In this document: positions 44,650 through 54,694 of the stretch, piece by piece
How the letters are laid out: every line of letters starts with the position of its first letter
Position numbering within the stretch: position 1 is the stretch's first letter
DNA from: Paragyromitra xinjiangensis
Lineage: Eukaryota > Ascomycota > Pezizomycetes > Pezizales > Discinaceae
Direction of reading: 5' to 3'
DNA length: 64,000 nucleotides
Assembly (NCBI GenBank): GCA_038503065.1
Contig: JBCAMK010000016.1
Location: forward strand, 62,001-126,000
Translations under genes and position numbers: made by a program
The notes under the pieces: generated by a model
Seen by the model: only the letters and a program-made list of their open reading frames with translations
Database searches by the model: none
Told to the model about the DNA's origin: nothing

Positions 44650-45687
44650 ATGCCTATCTCCGATTTTCCCAGCGAGCTCATCATTATCACCGGCACTTAC
44701 CTCGAAGGCCATGACCTCTACCATCTCATTCTCGTCAGCCGTCGCTTCTCTGCCCTTCTCCTCCCTCTTCTCCGCCGCCTCGCACTGAGACCAGAGCACG
44801 CGCGAGCCGCGCTATACTGGGCAGTATTATCCGGCGACCGGGCGTTGGCGAAATATGTGTTAGAGAAAGGAGAGACAAACATGGAGGCGACTGCGAAACG
44901 TAGCGAGTCCTGCGTCCTCGTCGGCAGTTCTTGCCATCACGCCCCTACCGAAGGTGTATCTGGAGATATCAACGAAGATGTCCTCGATTTTGCTATGCGT
45001 CAGCAGGCAAGGCTACATATCGGATGTCCGCTAGAATACCGTGCATTCCAATCAGAATATAAAGCAACCAAATGGGCGATCAAGAATGGTCACTATGCGC
45101 TACTCAAATTGGCATTGCTTAGACGCAATACATGGAGCGCAAAGTGTCGTTCCACGATACTCTTTTTTGCTGCCATTCGTGGGAAGAATACAAACGAGTG
45201 CCAGGAGGAGCTTATGAAGATCATCTTAGAGCAAGCCAGTCATTCTCTCGGGGAACAAGAGTATAGAGAAGCCCTTGGATTAGCTTTAGTAATGGCTGTG
45301 CGCGGAGCCATGGAGTCTACGGTCCAATTTTTGCTTCACAAGGGGGCAGATCCGAATACGCAATGGCCATGGGGGAAGGTACCAGTGCTTGGGTATGTCA
45401 GAAGACTTTCACTTAAAATGGCAAGCGCCCGCGTGGCCGGTATGCTGTTAGATTATGGTGCAGATGTAGGTGTGTTGGAGGAAGGAGAGCCACTAATTGT
45501 CGCCTTCGGGATTGGATGCCATTCGGTGAGGATTGCAGAGTTGTTGGAACAGAACAAGGGAAAATTATGTCTCAACGAAAATCCTGCTGGCTGGGATGGA
45601 AAAGAAGTGGATCCCAGAGGTGCCAGCAGGAATATGGAATTGACCAAGCTTGCAATAAGGATTTCGAGATCTATGGGTGTAAGTTAG
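44650..45687 (+). CDS. F-box/ankyrin protein, array member 4
   Basis: Single exon, 345 aa, starting MPISDFPSEL. F-box DFPSELIIITGTYL with DLYHLILVSRRFSALLLP, then ALYWAVLSGDRALAKYVL. The variable segment carries extra Cys/His residues (SCVLVGSSCHHAP) absent from the paralogues. Helix pairs KWAIKNGHYALLKLALL and LLHKGADPNT follow, then a weak ankyrin (MLLDYGADVGVLEEGEPLIV). The C-terminal tail (about 60 residues) is unlike the others. Intact. Expected to act as an SCF adaptor. Confidence 0.85.
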   Translation: MPISDFPSELIIITGTYLEGHDLYHLILVSRRFSALLLPLLRRLALRPEHARAALYWAVLSGDRALAKYVLEKGETNMEATAKRSESCVLVGSSCHHAPTEGVSGDINEDVLDFAMRQQARLHIGCPLEYRAFQSEYKATKWAIKNGHYALLKLALLRRNTWSAKCRSTILFFAAIRGKNTNECQEELMKIILEQASHSLGEQEYREALGLALVMAVRGAMESTVQFLLHKGADPNTQWPWGKVPVLGYVRRLSLKMASARVAGMLLDYGADVGVLEEGEPLIVAFGIGCHSVRIAELLEQNKGKLCLNENPAGWDGKEVDPRGASRNMELTKLAIRISRSMGVS

Positions 45688-46456
45688 GGTTCCCCCAGAA
45701 AATGAAAAATCGGTCAGATATATTTTCGTACATACAAAATTATAGTTAGTACGCCGTAGTTTATGTTGCATGCGATACTTTATACTTCAAGTAAACTCCC
45801 ATTAATAGTTAACACTTAGTAACAAACATGGTTAATCCCCATTAGGTGCATCAATTATTAGGCGATTATAGTAAACAGAAAATCGCACCAAATTTGTGCA
45901 CGAGTAGGCGAAATCCCTAAAAGGAGGTCAAAGTCACTGCAAGTTTGACAGGTGAGTCAGATGTACCAAGACCGTTGTAAACGGGCTTCCTAATCAGGTA
46001 TCGATGATATACTCTAGTGGGGGCTCTAGTAGGCCTCTAGGAGAGGACATCAGGAGTCCCGGAAGCGAAGAGTTATCATGGGACCGAAGTTTATATATTG
46101 GGTCTGTACTGCAGTCGAGTAGAGTCAATTAACGAAGTCTTATTTTTGTCTCCCGATCTCTATATTCAACAAAGACCTGCAATGCTTTTACCGAGTGATA
46201 GGCAATGAAGCACTGCCTCCATTGCTCATCTCTACTAGATATGTTACACAGATGATGGTGTACAGGTTATGCGTATTTTACCCACAAATAACCAATGCAC
46301 TCTCCCACGGTAGTAACGGTGATTGGCACGATCGTGAGATGTGGGGTAGATCAGTGCAAACTTGCCTTGGCAATGTTCTCCTTTCTCGGACTTTAGCCAG
46401 CATCCAAAAAGTCTCCAACCCACCCAGCAACACCATCATCTTGCAGCACAGGTGTC
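45688..46456. other. Intergenic region
   Basis: About 0.77 kb between members 4 and 5; nothing recognisable apart from the presumed promoter of member 5. Confidence 0.4.
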
Positions 46457-47500
46457 ATGGATTTAGATAACGATCTCGCCCATCAAATCCCACACCCCGG
46501 AAAACACATCATGCATAACATGCTTATCCGCGATTTCCCTAACGAGCTCATCCTCATTATCGGTGCTCATCTCGACATTCACGATCTCTACCATCTCATC
46601 CTTGTCGGTCGTCGTTTCTCCCTTCTCCTCTCACGTCTCCGCAGCTTCGCGACACGGCCAGAACATGCGCAGGCTGCACTGTACTGGGCAGTATTGTCTA
46701 ATAACCGGGATCTAGCGAGACATGTGCTTGAGAAAGCAGAAGGGAACGTCGTATTATTTCGGAGACATGAAGATAACTGGGACGTTGGGGGGAATCGAAT
46801 AAATGGGATTAGTCGGCCAAGAAACAATATCCGGAAAATGCCTGTACTATTCCAGGCACCTGGCAAGCTCACTGACAAAGCCCTCGACGAGGTCATGAAC
46901 CAACGGGAAAAATTTTTGCCCGTCATTGCGCCTAAGAGAGACTGTGAGAAACGCCCTATTGAGTGGGCGATACTGAAGGAGCACTATGCGTTGCTCGGAT
47001 TGGCGTTGTCTACCGACAACACGATAAACGCGCACTTGTGTTCCGAGGCGCTTGTTTTTGCAGCCAGATATGGGAAGAACACAGCCATAAATGTCATATC
47101 GGAATGGGCCTGCGCTTCGCTCGAGAAGCAAGAATACAGGAAAACTCTCAATATGGCATTTTTCAAAGTGGTAGAGGAAGGTTTAGAAAAAGCAATCGGG
47201 GTTTTCCTCGGAAAGGGGGCAGAGGTTGATATACGGAACTCTGATGGGAAATCATTACTTGCGGTTGCTGCAAGAAATTCGAGCTATCACGTGGTAAAAA
47301 TATTAGTGGAGAACGGCGCGAGTGTCAATGTCGAAGATGCAGCATGGCATTCGCCACTCTATATGGCGCTGACGCGCTATCCCACGATCGAGGGTGAAGA
47401 GATCGTGAGGCTACTTCGGACTCATAACGCGGAGTTAAACGTCCAGGAAAGAGGAGGTGGGGTGTCGCTTGGCTTGGTCGAAGGAGTGGGGCGTTTTTAA
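46457..47500 (+). CDS. F-box/ankyrin protein, array member 5
   Basis: Single exon, 347 aa from the ATG at 46457; the ATG at 46511 (MHNMLIRDFPNEL) gives a start closer to the paralogues. F-box DFPNELILIIGAHL with DLYHLILVGRRFSLLLSRLR, then AALYWAVLSNNRDLARHVLE. A longer basic insert follows (ISRPRNNIRKM). Next comes the conserved helix before AILKEHYALLGLALST, then two ankyrin repeats (VFLGKGAEVDIRNSDGKSLL, ILVENGASVNVED) and a partial third (LLRTHNAELNV). Intact. Confidence 0.85.
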   Translation: MDLDNDLAHQIPHPGKHIMHNMLIRDFPNELILIIGAHLDIHDLYHLILVGRRFSLLLSRLRSFATRPEHAQAALYWAVLSNNRDLARHVLEKAEGNVVLFRRHEDNWDVGGNRINGISRPRNNIRKMPVLFQAPGKLTDKALDEVMNQREKFLPVIAPKRDCEKRPIEWAILKEHYALLGLALSTDNTINAHLCSEALVFAARYGKNTAINVISEWACASLEKQEYRKTLNMAFFKVVEEGLEKAIGVFLGKGAEVDIRNSDGKSLLAVAARNSSYHVVKILVENGASVNVEDAAWHSPLYMALTRYPTIEGEEIVRLLRTHNAELNVQERGGGVSLGLVEGVGRF

Positions 47501-47946
47501 GGGAGCACGGGGTGCGAAGGGTGAAGGGAAGCTTTGAAGAGATGCGGGTTCTATGTATTTTTATTAGAGAAGATTGGACGCCCTATGTGAACCAGTTAGT
47601 TACTTAGGGGATGAGCGTGTGGACACTAGCCGGACTATTGTTTCCTTACGCTCGAGGACAGGTTTTTTTCTCTTTCGATGGTCGGGGAGGGTAGTCCTTA
47701 GTGTTAGACTAGATTCCATTTAAACTACACTGAGTGCGCATGCTCGAAATATACGAAAGGCTATCTGGGTCTGGTGTATCTCAGAATTATGTTGCTGTTA
47801 GTCTACTCGAGCTCGCTGTCGAACAGTTTTTGTAGTTGATCATTTTCGGTCCTTAAGCGAGAACAGTGCGAGCCCACTTCGTTAGAATTGTTTACGAGTC
47901 GCTATCGGGTCGCCTCGAATCAAGAGAAATACCCGGGAAGTCAAAG
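47501..47946. other. Spacer
   Basis: About 0.45 kb after member 5; nothing recognisable. Confidence 0.4.
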
Positions 47947-48279
47947 CTAGACTCCTTCGACCGTAATACACAACGTTTGTCCAGAGACGTAGGATGAGGT
48001 ATCTCTCGTGATGTTTCCCGGACATGTCTCTAGCCAGCTGCAGCTCCTCCTCACCTCTGCATCCCCACCGTTAACCGCGACAACCCGGTTCCTATAGGCC
48101 ACTGCACCGATTTGGCTTATCGAGTGATAAATCATGAACTTCGTATCAACCGTAACGTCTAGAGTATCAGGAAAAATGATGCTGAACTGTAAATAACTGT
48201 AAACAACCAGTACTTGAAAAAATTTCCACCCGACCTCCTCAGACCAGCCTACAGCCAAAACATCTTCAGCCTTGTACAC
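47947..48279 (-). CDS. Opposite-strand exon fragment in the array, unrecognised
   Basis: Open for 110 codons with no ATG at its start, so it is at best an exon or remnant. It looks protein-like: HSISQIGAVAYRNRVVAVNG, RRSCSWLETCPG and YVSGQTLCITVEGV, with three cysteines in its C-terminal half. A plausible acceptor (tttacag) lies near 48190 on the minus strand. It is the only minus-strand candidate inside the F-box/ankyrin array. I do not recognise the family. Confidence 0.35.
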   Translation of the reverse strand: MYKAEDVLAVGWSEEVGWKFFQVLVVYSYLQFSIIFPDTLDVTVDTKFMIYHSISQIGAVAYRNRVVAVNGGDAEVRRSCSWLETCPGNITRDTSSYVSGQTLCITVEGV

Positions 48280-48390
48280 CCCAGCTGTGATTGGTGGGTT
48301 TATAGGTGTGGGGCAGGGGCACGGCTATACCTAGACACATCACCCACCAGCACCTATCTGGCCATCTAGTTATCCTACAATCAATCAGCT

Positions 48391-49422
48391 ATGACCAAAG
48401 GCAAATACCACAATTTCAGTCATCTGTCTCTCGGCAAGAAACATACCCCGTCCATTCTTGCCATCCCTAATGAGCTCATCTTCATTTTCAGCGACTACCT
48501 CAATACCCACGATCTTTACCATCTCATCTCCACCCACCGCCGTTTCTACAATCTTCTTATTCCGCAGCTCCACAGCCTCGCGATACGAGTAGAAAACGCG
48601 CAACCCGCGCTACACTGGGCGGTGCTATCCGGTAATAGCGCCCGGGCGAAATATATTCTCGAAGAATCAGAGAAAGAAATCATCGTAGCCACAAAACGCG
48701 ATTATTTCTGGGCCAGATATGGACCAAACCACGCGCCCGACAACGCGGGTCGGGTGCTACACCGGGCACCTGGAAAGTGCGATGATGAGACCCTTCGGCA
48801 GATTATGCAACAACAGCAGATGCTATCTCTCCAAATGGGACCGGAGCGATGTGTTGACGGGACACCACTGAAGTGGGCGATAGAGAATGGGCATCGTCCT
48901 TTGTTTAGGCTAGCACTGGTCAAAAATCGCAAGACGAGTAGAGCCTTATGTGTCACGGCGGTCTATCTGGCAGCCTTCTCGGAGCAGCGCTTGGCAAATG
49001 GAACAGGGCGCGAAGACATTAGGAATAAGATATCTACCGAGGAGGTTTTGGAATGGGCTGGTCATACTCTCAGGGGCCCGAAGTACCGGGAGGTTCTTGA
49101 CCAAGCTTTGGTGCGTTGTGTGAGGGGGAACCTGCCAAGTGCAGTTCAGTTTTTGATGGCAAAAGGGGCGAACCTGAGGTTGCGAGACTCTGACGAGAAT
49201 CTGACTGTTTTGGGTACCATAAAACCCGAAATGTTGGATGTGTTGCTAGAGAGTGGTGCACGTATCACCATGCGGGATTCTGAAATTCTGGTAGGACAAA
49301 TCCCCACTGGGCGGATTAGTGAGTGGGAGGAAAGGGAGCAGAGAGAGCGGGAGGGTAAAAAGAAGGATGCATGGGGAAAAGGTAAACTACGAAAGTTCCT
49401 TGCACGGATCAAGAAAGATTAG
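48391..49422 (+). CDS. F-box/ankyrin protein, array member 6
   Basis: Single exon, 343 aa. F-box AIPNELIFIFSDYL with DLYHLISTHRRF after a 25-residue N-terminal extension not seen in members 1, 2 and 4. Then ALHWAVLSGNSARAKYILE, a variable segment with HRAPGKCDDETLRQIMQQQQ (close to member 1, HRAPGECDDEAFEWVM), KWAIENGHRPLFRLAL, and LMAKGANLRLRDSDENLTVL. The C-terminal tail is highly charged and Lys-rich (REGKKKDAWGKGKLRKFLAR). A perfect intron end (CTAAC branch, CCCGCAG acceptor) at 49508-49548 followed by an open stretch to 49686 suggests an alternative last exon, for example from the GTAAAC at 49381. Intact. Confidence 0.85.
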   Translation: MTKGKYHNFSHLSLGKKHTPSILAIPNELIFIFSDYLNTHDLYHLISTHRRFYNLLIPQLHSLAIRVENAQPALHWAVLSGNSARAKYILEESEKEIIVATKRDYFWARYGPNHAPDNAGRVLHRAPGKCDDETLRQIMQQQQMLSLQMGPERCVDGTPLKWAIENGHRPLFRLALVKNRKTSRALCVTAVYLAAFSEQRLANGTGREDIRNKISTEEVLEWAGHTLRGPKYREVLDQALVRCVRGNLPSAVQFLMAKGANLRLRDSDENLTVLGTIKPEMLDVLLESGARITMRDSEILVGQIPTGRISEWEEREQREREGKKKDAWGKGKLRKFLARIKKD

Positions 49423-52035
49423 CTCGCGCAAGAATAGAATCATAGTTTCCTCAGTAGGGTTTTCCGTAGCCCCAACACTCGCCCTTTTACCTTGCTGTCT
49501 GTTTTTGGGAGCAATTTACCTCACCTAACTCTTTTATTTTTCCCGCAGACGGAGGAAGAATACTGTTTGATGAGACGGACGCAACAATTTGAAAATTCTG
49601 CGGGGGATATTCCTTTGTATGTGAGGGTTAAGATCTTTAGGCGTGGAGTCATAGAATCCCTCATTGGATCCACGGATCTACATTAGCTACATCTATCTCG
49701 TTATGAAGTACCGACAGAGGGCGTATGCGAAGAGTGGTTGAGAGCCATGTGAATTTTGCTCGTGACTCCAGAACTATTGATTCAATATGTTAGTCGAAAT
49801 CCTTAGGGAAGACTTCAAAGGGCTAGTAGAGAACTGCGAGAAGCGTAGTACTAATGTGAGAGACTCACGATCAACCAATCTCTCGCTGCATTCCCTCCTG
49901 CACAACTCTCTTATGATTGGCCGACATTTACGTACTTATATTCTTCTGCTCCATTTGATCCTCCATTCAGCGCCACCCTCCTTGAAGAAAACCTAATCCC
50001 ATCTGTTCACGCGCGGTTACCTAAGCAGTTCCCAGTTTGGCTATAGAGTAGACAGTTATATCTTCTAACACCCGTCCCCTCAGTTTCATAGCATTCCAAC
50101 CTTCACAATGGTTTCTCTTGAACGAGGCAAAACGACCCGAAAAAGGACAAGCTACAGTCACTTAACTCTTCTTTGCTGTTCATAGCAACAACCACGCCCT
50201 GCTTGCGGAAATCCACCACACTGTTCAATCTTGCAGAGGTCTCAGCCGGCCAAGGGCCAGGTCCTGCTTGGCGTCCTCGAGAACGTCCCCGACTACTCAT
50301 GAACAAACTCTCGCCTTGCAACGCACTCTCCACACTCTAGAAAGCGATTGAAAGCACCTAGCTCATATCTTCAAGAGGCCCTATCGCTTTCAGGGGCTTT
50401 GGCAATCAATTTCTCGTACGATCACCGCTCGATGGTATTTGCGCTGAGGATGAAAGGCCCAACACCACTCTGAAAAGACCTAGACTAAAGGCAATAGGCT
50501 TAGATCATGAAGCCCCAGAAATTACTGGGACTCCGACAGTGGTAGCCGATGATCCAGTCGCCTAGCATCACCAGTCACACGGCTTATCCAATCCCCAAGC
50601 CATCGATCCGGTCGCACATTCTATCCCCGCCATAAAGCTCCTTTATAAACCCCTCCTAGCGTCTGTTCACCATGTATCTTAGTCCTGAGCCTAGAGACAA
50701 CACTTTTAGCAGCAGACGCGGGAGGTCCTTCTAGCTCTCGATCTTAGCGTGCGCCATTTATTCGACCGGAACATAATCTAGCTTCCCGTCTAAACAAACC
50801 CTCCAATCTGGGAACGACAAGACACTATCACGTTAAGTATCATTATAGAGGAGATCTAACGGATCCATTTCACAAAGTCTGAGGAGCAGACTAACCTCGC
50901 AAAGAAGCCGCCGCGATACAAATCCCGTCCTCTGGGAGCTATCCATCATGATCGATTTTAGCGGCATGAATGATCCCGAAAATCATCCCGTCACTCGTCC
51001 GTTATTACTATTATTCCACAGAACGCTGTGGAGGATAACGAACAGTTCGGAGCTTCCTGAGGGAAAAGCGTCCGGGAACCACTGATGATGAGGTAGAAGG
51101 CGATGTAGAAATCTCTCAGCGGAATCTTACGAGTGCAGCTGTGAACATTAGCTGCGTATCGCAAAAGAGAGGATTTGGAGGAACATGATGAAAGGAGGAA
51201 AGTGATGATGTCTTCCGTTTACCCTCCATCGGAGGTAGATCTTCAAGCGAGGAGAGAAAAATGAGAGCGAGGAGAGCAATCGAAGAAGAAAAACTATGAG
51301 AGAATATTAATTCCGATAGTGAGGGATTTTACTAGTCCTCACCAGCGACACGCAGCACCGAGCGCAGGTGACCAGCAAAACCGCCAGAAGAGAGTTACGC
51401 TTACTTCCCTGAATGATCTCACACGATAATTCACCAGCCATTTTATAGAAACACAAGCGGGGGGTAAACTCGAAGCTGAGGCCCCCAATCCAAGTGCAAT
51501 ATTTCTTAGTGAGATTATCGGCGTTCTCCTAAGGCTGTCGCCTGACTGAACCCTAACCCTGGGGCTCAAACGTAGGGAGGGGAGACGGATGTTTATCAAC
51601 CTACGTACCCCACCACGAATTTCCCGAAATCATATTTCCCGTTATACATTGAACTAGGACCCGTGACCACCATTCGCGACTCTTCTATAAAGGTGGTGGG
51701 AGGGTCACGAGAGGATATCCAAAAAGCTATATATAGCCCTCTACTTGATCTTCCTCTTCTCATCATCTTCATACCTGATATATACAGACCTTTGTGTTGC
51801 CTTGTGCTTCACGATCATCAGTGTCTTGCACCTAGACTATGGCCTAAGGCCATACAATGACACTACTAATTTTTTCAGTAGCACTTAACCGGATTAGGTA
51901 TAGTAGAAGTTGATTTCGCACGTAAGCGCATCTCCCTAGGGCCACTGGCAGCTTTACCAATATAGGATACGTACTAAAACCTATAGACTATGCTTTCTTA
52001 CATTTTATTCCATGTGCGAGTCTTCTGATGGACTG
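49423..52035. other. Gene-poor, probably transposon-derived region
   Basis: About 2.6 kb. Protein-like scraps (for example around 50450-50570, KRPRLKAIGLDHEAPEITGT) are broken by stops and not recognised; they may be remains of a mobile-element gene. No intact gene. Confidence 0.4.
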
Positions 52036-52242
52036 CCGTATTATCTCGGGAATAGGAAACTGGCCTGGACTAGGCTAGACTGAAATACTCTAACTAAAAT
52101 TACTCTATCAGGAAAGTAAATTGTTGACTGGGCAGCGGTTTCTGGTGCTTAGCAGCCACTTTTAACACTTTCCTGAGCCTTTTGGAGGGTCAATTTAGAA
52201 GTGCCTAGTCCAGGCCAGTTTCCTATTCCCGAAAAAATACGG
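52036..52242. mobile_element. Foldback MITE with 36-bp arms (element 6)
   Basis: Left arm CCGTATTATCTCGGGAATAG to CCTGGACTAGGC; right arm GCCTAGTCCAGG to CTATTCCCGAAAAAATACGG. The arms differ at three or four positions near the tip and are identical over the inner 28 bp. Total 207 bp. Target-site duplication is not clear. No ORF. Confidence 0.85.
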
Positions 52243-52319
52243 TAGCTGTACGTTACCCATTAACACTTTCGACAGATCCTATCCTACTTCTATCATCTAG
52301 TAAAAGTCGCTCTATCAGT

Positions 52320-53130
52320 CATTCCCCGTAGCACCCAGTAGAACCCCCCCCCCCACGCACCCCAAGTCCAGCAACAAAGTTTCACCCGTATCATAACCCG
52401 AACCCGAACCCAAAAGCCACACCAGACCCATAGGCGATAATACAACGACCCCAACCCACCTAATACCATCTACCTCAATCCCGATGAAAGACAATAGACT
52501 CGGATTACCCAAGTTCTCTTACAACCCGACCAAACGACACCCACACAAACCTACTATCAAGGGTTCTACTTCACCTAGACACTCTATAACCACACTAACA
52601 AACCACCGGGAAGCCACAAAGTAGAGATTAAATCTACCGCAACATCTCACCAGTACTGACCGCAATCAACCGAGCAATTAAAACCCCCCGTTCCGAGAAA
52701 CTGACTCATTGTAGGAACTAACCCCAGTGCTTCAAAGCTATCTTTACTACTTCTGCTAAGGTCGATCTCAAACCGCCTAGCCTAGCCACATTCAATACGA
52801 GATACTACGGTGTAGACCATCCCACTTACCCGATAAGACGACACCCTATAATCCCCCGAGTGACAACCCATGACCCACCCGTCCCGACGCATGACACCAC
52901 ATTCAAAACCAGCCGGCAAGCAACCCCAAAGTAGCGGGGGGGTTCAGTAATCACCACGTCCTAGAAACTAGAAAATACACCATAACCCACCACTATGTAC
53001 CACCACCCACCACCATACCGATAACACAGCTACACCCCACACCACAGCACCATATACCCGACGGGTACGACCCACCCTAACAGAACCTCGTATAACCCCG
53101 CTGGTACTCACGCTAGTGGCACCCCCCCCC
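52320..53130. other. C/A-rich, strand-skewed tract
   Basis: About 0.8 kb in which the plus strand is dominated by C and A, with G scarce and long CCC/ACC runs (for example CACCCCAAGTCC, ACCCGAACCCGAACCC). It begins and ends near C-homopolymers (about 52346 and 53123). No gene. Confidence 0.55.
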
Positions 53131-53587
53131 GTAGATTGCAATCAAACGCCTCGCATCAATACAAACTTACAATCAAGAAACTCGACTATGATATTAGGCC
53201 GGAAAAAAACGCATGTTTTATTCCTGCTAACTATCTAGCTATTCTAATCACCCGAAGCCCCCCATCACCCGGGCCCCCGTTGCCCCTGCTGCTACTACTA
53301 CACTCCAAACTATTTTCGTACATAAAATAACTACATGTAACGTGACCATCTCTGTTCATCGAGTGACAAGATTGCAAACTAAGCATTAAACGTACCACAA
53401 CATAAACCGAAATAAAGAAATAAGGAAATAAGGAAATAAGGAAATAAGAGAAACCCGCCTAAATGCTTGAAAGGACAGACTGACGCCGCAAATGCAACCA
53501 ACCAAAAACCAAAAAAAAACCAAAAAAAAACATAAACATAAACATAAACATCTCTACTCCTCCACTTCACTATCTACATCTCACTGC
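53131..53587. other. 3' flank of the wall-protein gene
   Basis: Spacer with AT- and A-rich simple tracts: (ggaaataa)n near 53420 and (aaaccaaa)/(cataaa)n near 53505-53550. It probably includes the 3' UTR of the gene ending at 53588. Confidence 0.45.
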
Positions 53588-54694
53588 CTAATAACGAGGA
53601 TAAACCGCAGTCCCCGAAGCACTAGCCTTAGTCGTGCTATGGTGCTCAGTACTGGTGGAGTTCCACCCACCATAAGTTTGGGTGTGGATCCCATGGGAGG
53701 AGGTGATAGTGGTGAAGGAGCTGTAGGGAGTAGCGGTGGTCTTGTGGCCTTCGGTGACGGTGACGGTGTGGTCGGTTCCTACGGTGACAGTGTAGGCTCC
53801 TACTGTGACGGTGACGGTTGGGGCGGGGGGGCAGGCGGTGGGAGGGGAGACTGGGAGTAAGGTGGTGGGGATTACGGTAACAGAGGAGATGGGGGTTGCG
53901 GTGCTGGTCTTGGGAGTTGGGAGGGTAAGAGGTGGGAGAGTAGGTGTGATGATTGGGGTGGTGATGATTGTGGTCGGGGTGGGTTGGGAATAGCAGTTAG
54001 GACCGCAGGTCTCGGTGATGGTTAGGGTCTGCAAGTCCGTGATATAGGTGGTGTAGACCGAGGCGGTGCTGTAGTAGCTTGTGGATCCGTGGACGGTGGT
54101 TGTGCAGGGGACGTATACGGTCCAAGTGAGGGTTTTGGTCTGGGTTACAACCGAGGTGATGGTTGATCCGGTATGGTATGGTGGTGGCACGATGGTCGTG
54201 TTGGTAGGAGGACTAGAGTAGTGGGGGTGCGTGGAGTAGATACCAGTGCCAATTGGTGACGAAGTAACTGATGGGTGGGGATGGGTGGAGAAAATCCCAG
54301 TGCCAATTATTGTCGTAGGGACTGATGGGTGGGGATGGGTGGAGGAAATCCCAGTACCGATTATAGTCGTAGGAACTGACGGGTGAGGGTGGGTGGAAAA
54401 GATCCCAGTTCCAATTGGAGTCGGAGCGCTCGATGGATTGGGGTGAGTAGAGTAAATTACAGAGACGATCGAAGAGGTTGGAGGACTCGATGGATGGGGA
54501 TGAGTGGACGAGATCCCAACAGTCGAAGTGGAATTAGTAATACTAATTAGAATTAAAGTTAGAATATTGCATTTCTCAAAACTAGGCGAAGTTTAAACAT
54601 ACGGTTCGGAGAGATGGTAGTAGCCAGGAGCAGCAGCAACTAAGCTCTGCATCAAAGCAAGCGCAAAGGCGGAGAGAGACAAAGCGGAATGCAT
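53588..54694 (-). CDS. Secreted Thr/Ser/Pro-rich wall protein with THPHPS repeats
   Basis: Model: complement of 54603-54694 and 53588-54542; 1047 nt, 348 aa. The 60-nt intron has a GTATGT donor, a CTAAC branch site and a TTAG acceptor. The start MHSALSLSAFALALMQSLVA is a clear signal peptide. Residues about 33-150 contain six copies of STHPHPS or a variant. The best three are consecutive 18-residue units (IGTGIFSTHPHPSVPTTI type, 54 bp). The rest is rich in Thr, Ser, Val and Pro (VTVTVGAYTVTVG, TTIITTPIITPTLPPLT), typical of heavily O-glycosylated fungal wall or mucin-like proteins. Two Cys pairs (VPCTTT, CGPNCYS) occur in the centre. No C-terminal GPI-type hydrophobic tail is seen (ends TAVYPRY), so it may be secreted or wall-trapped. 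The His-rich repeats could bind metal, but this is only a guess. Confidence 0.8.
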
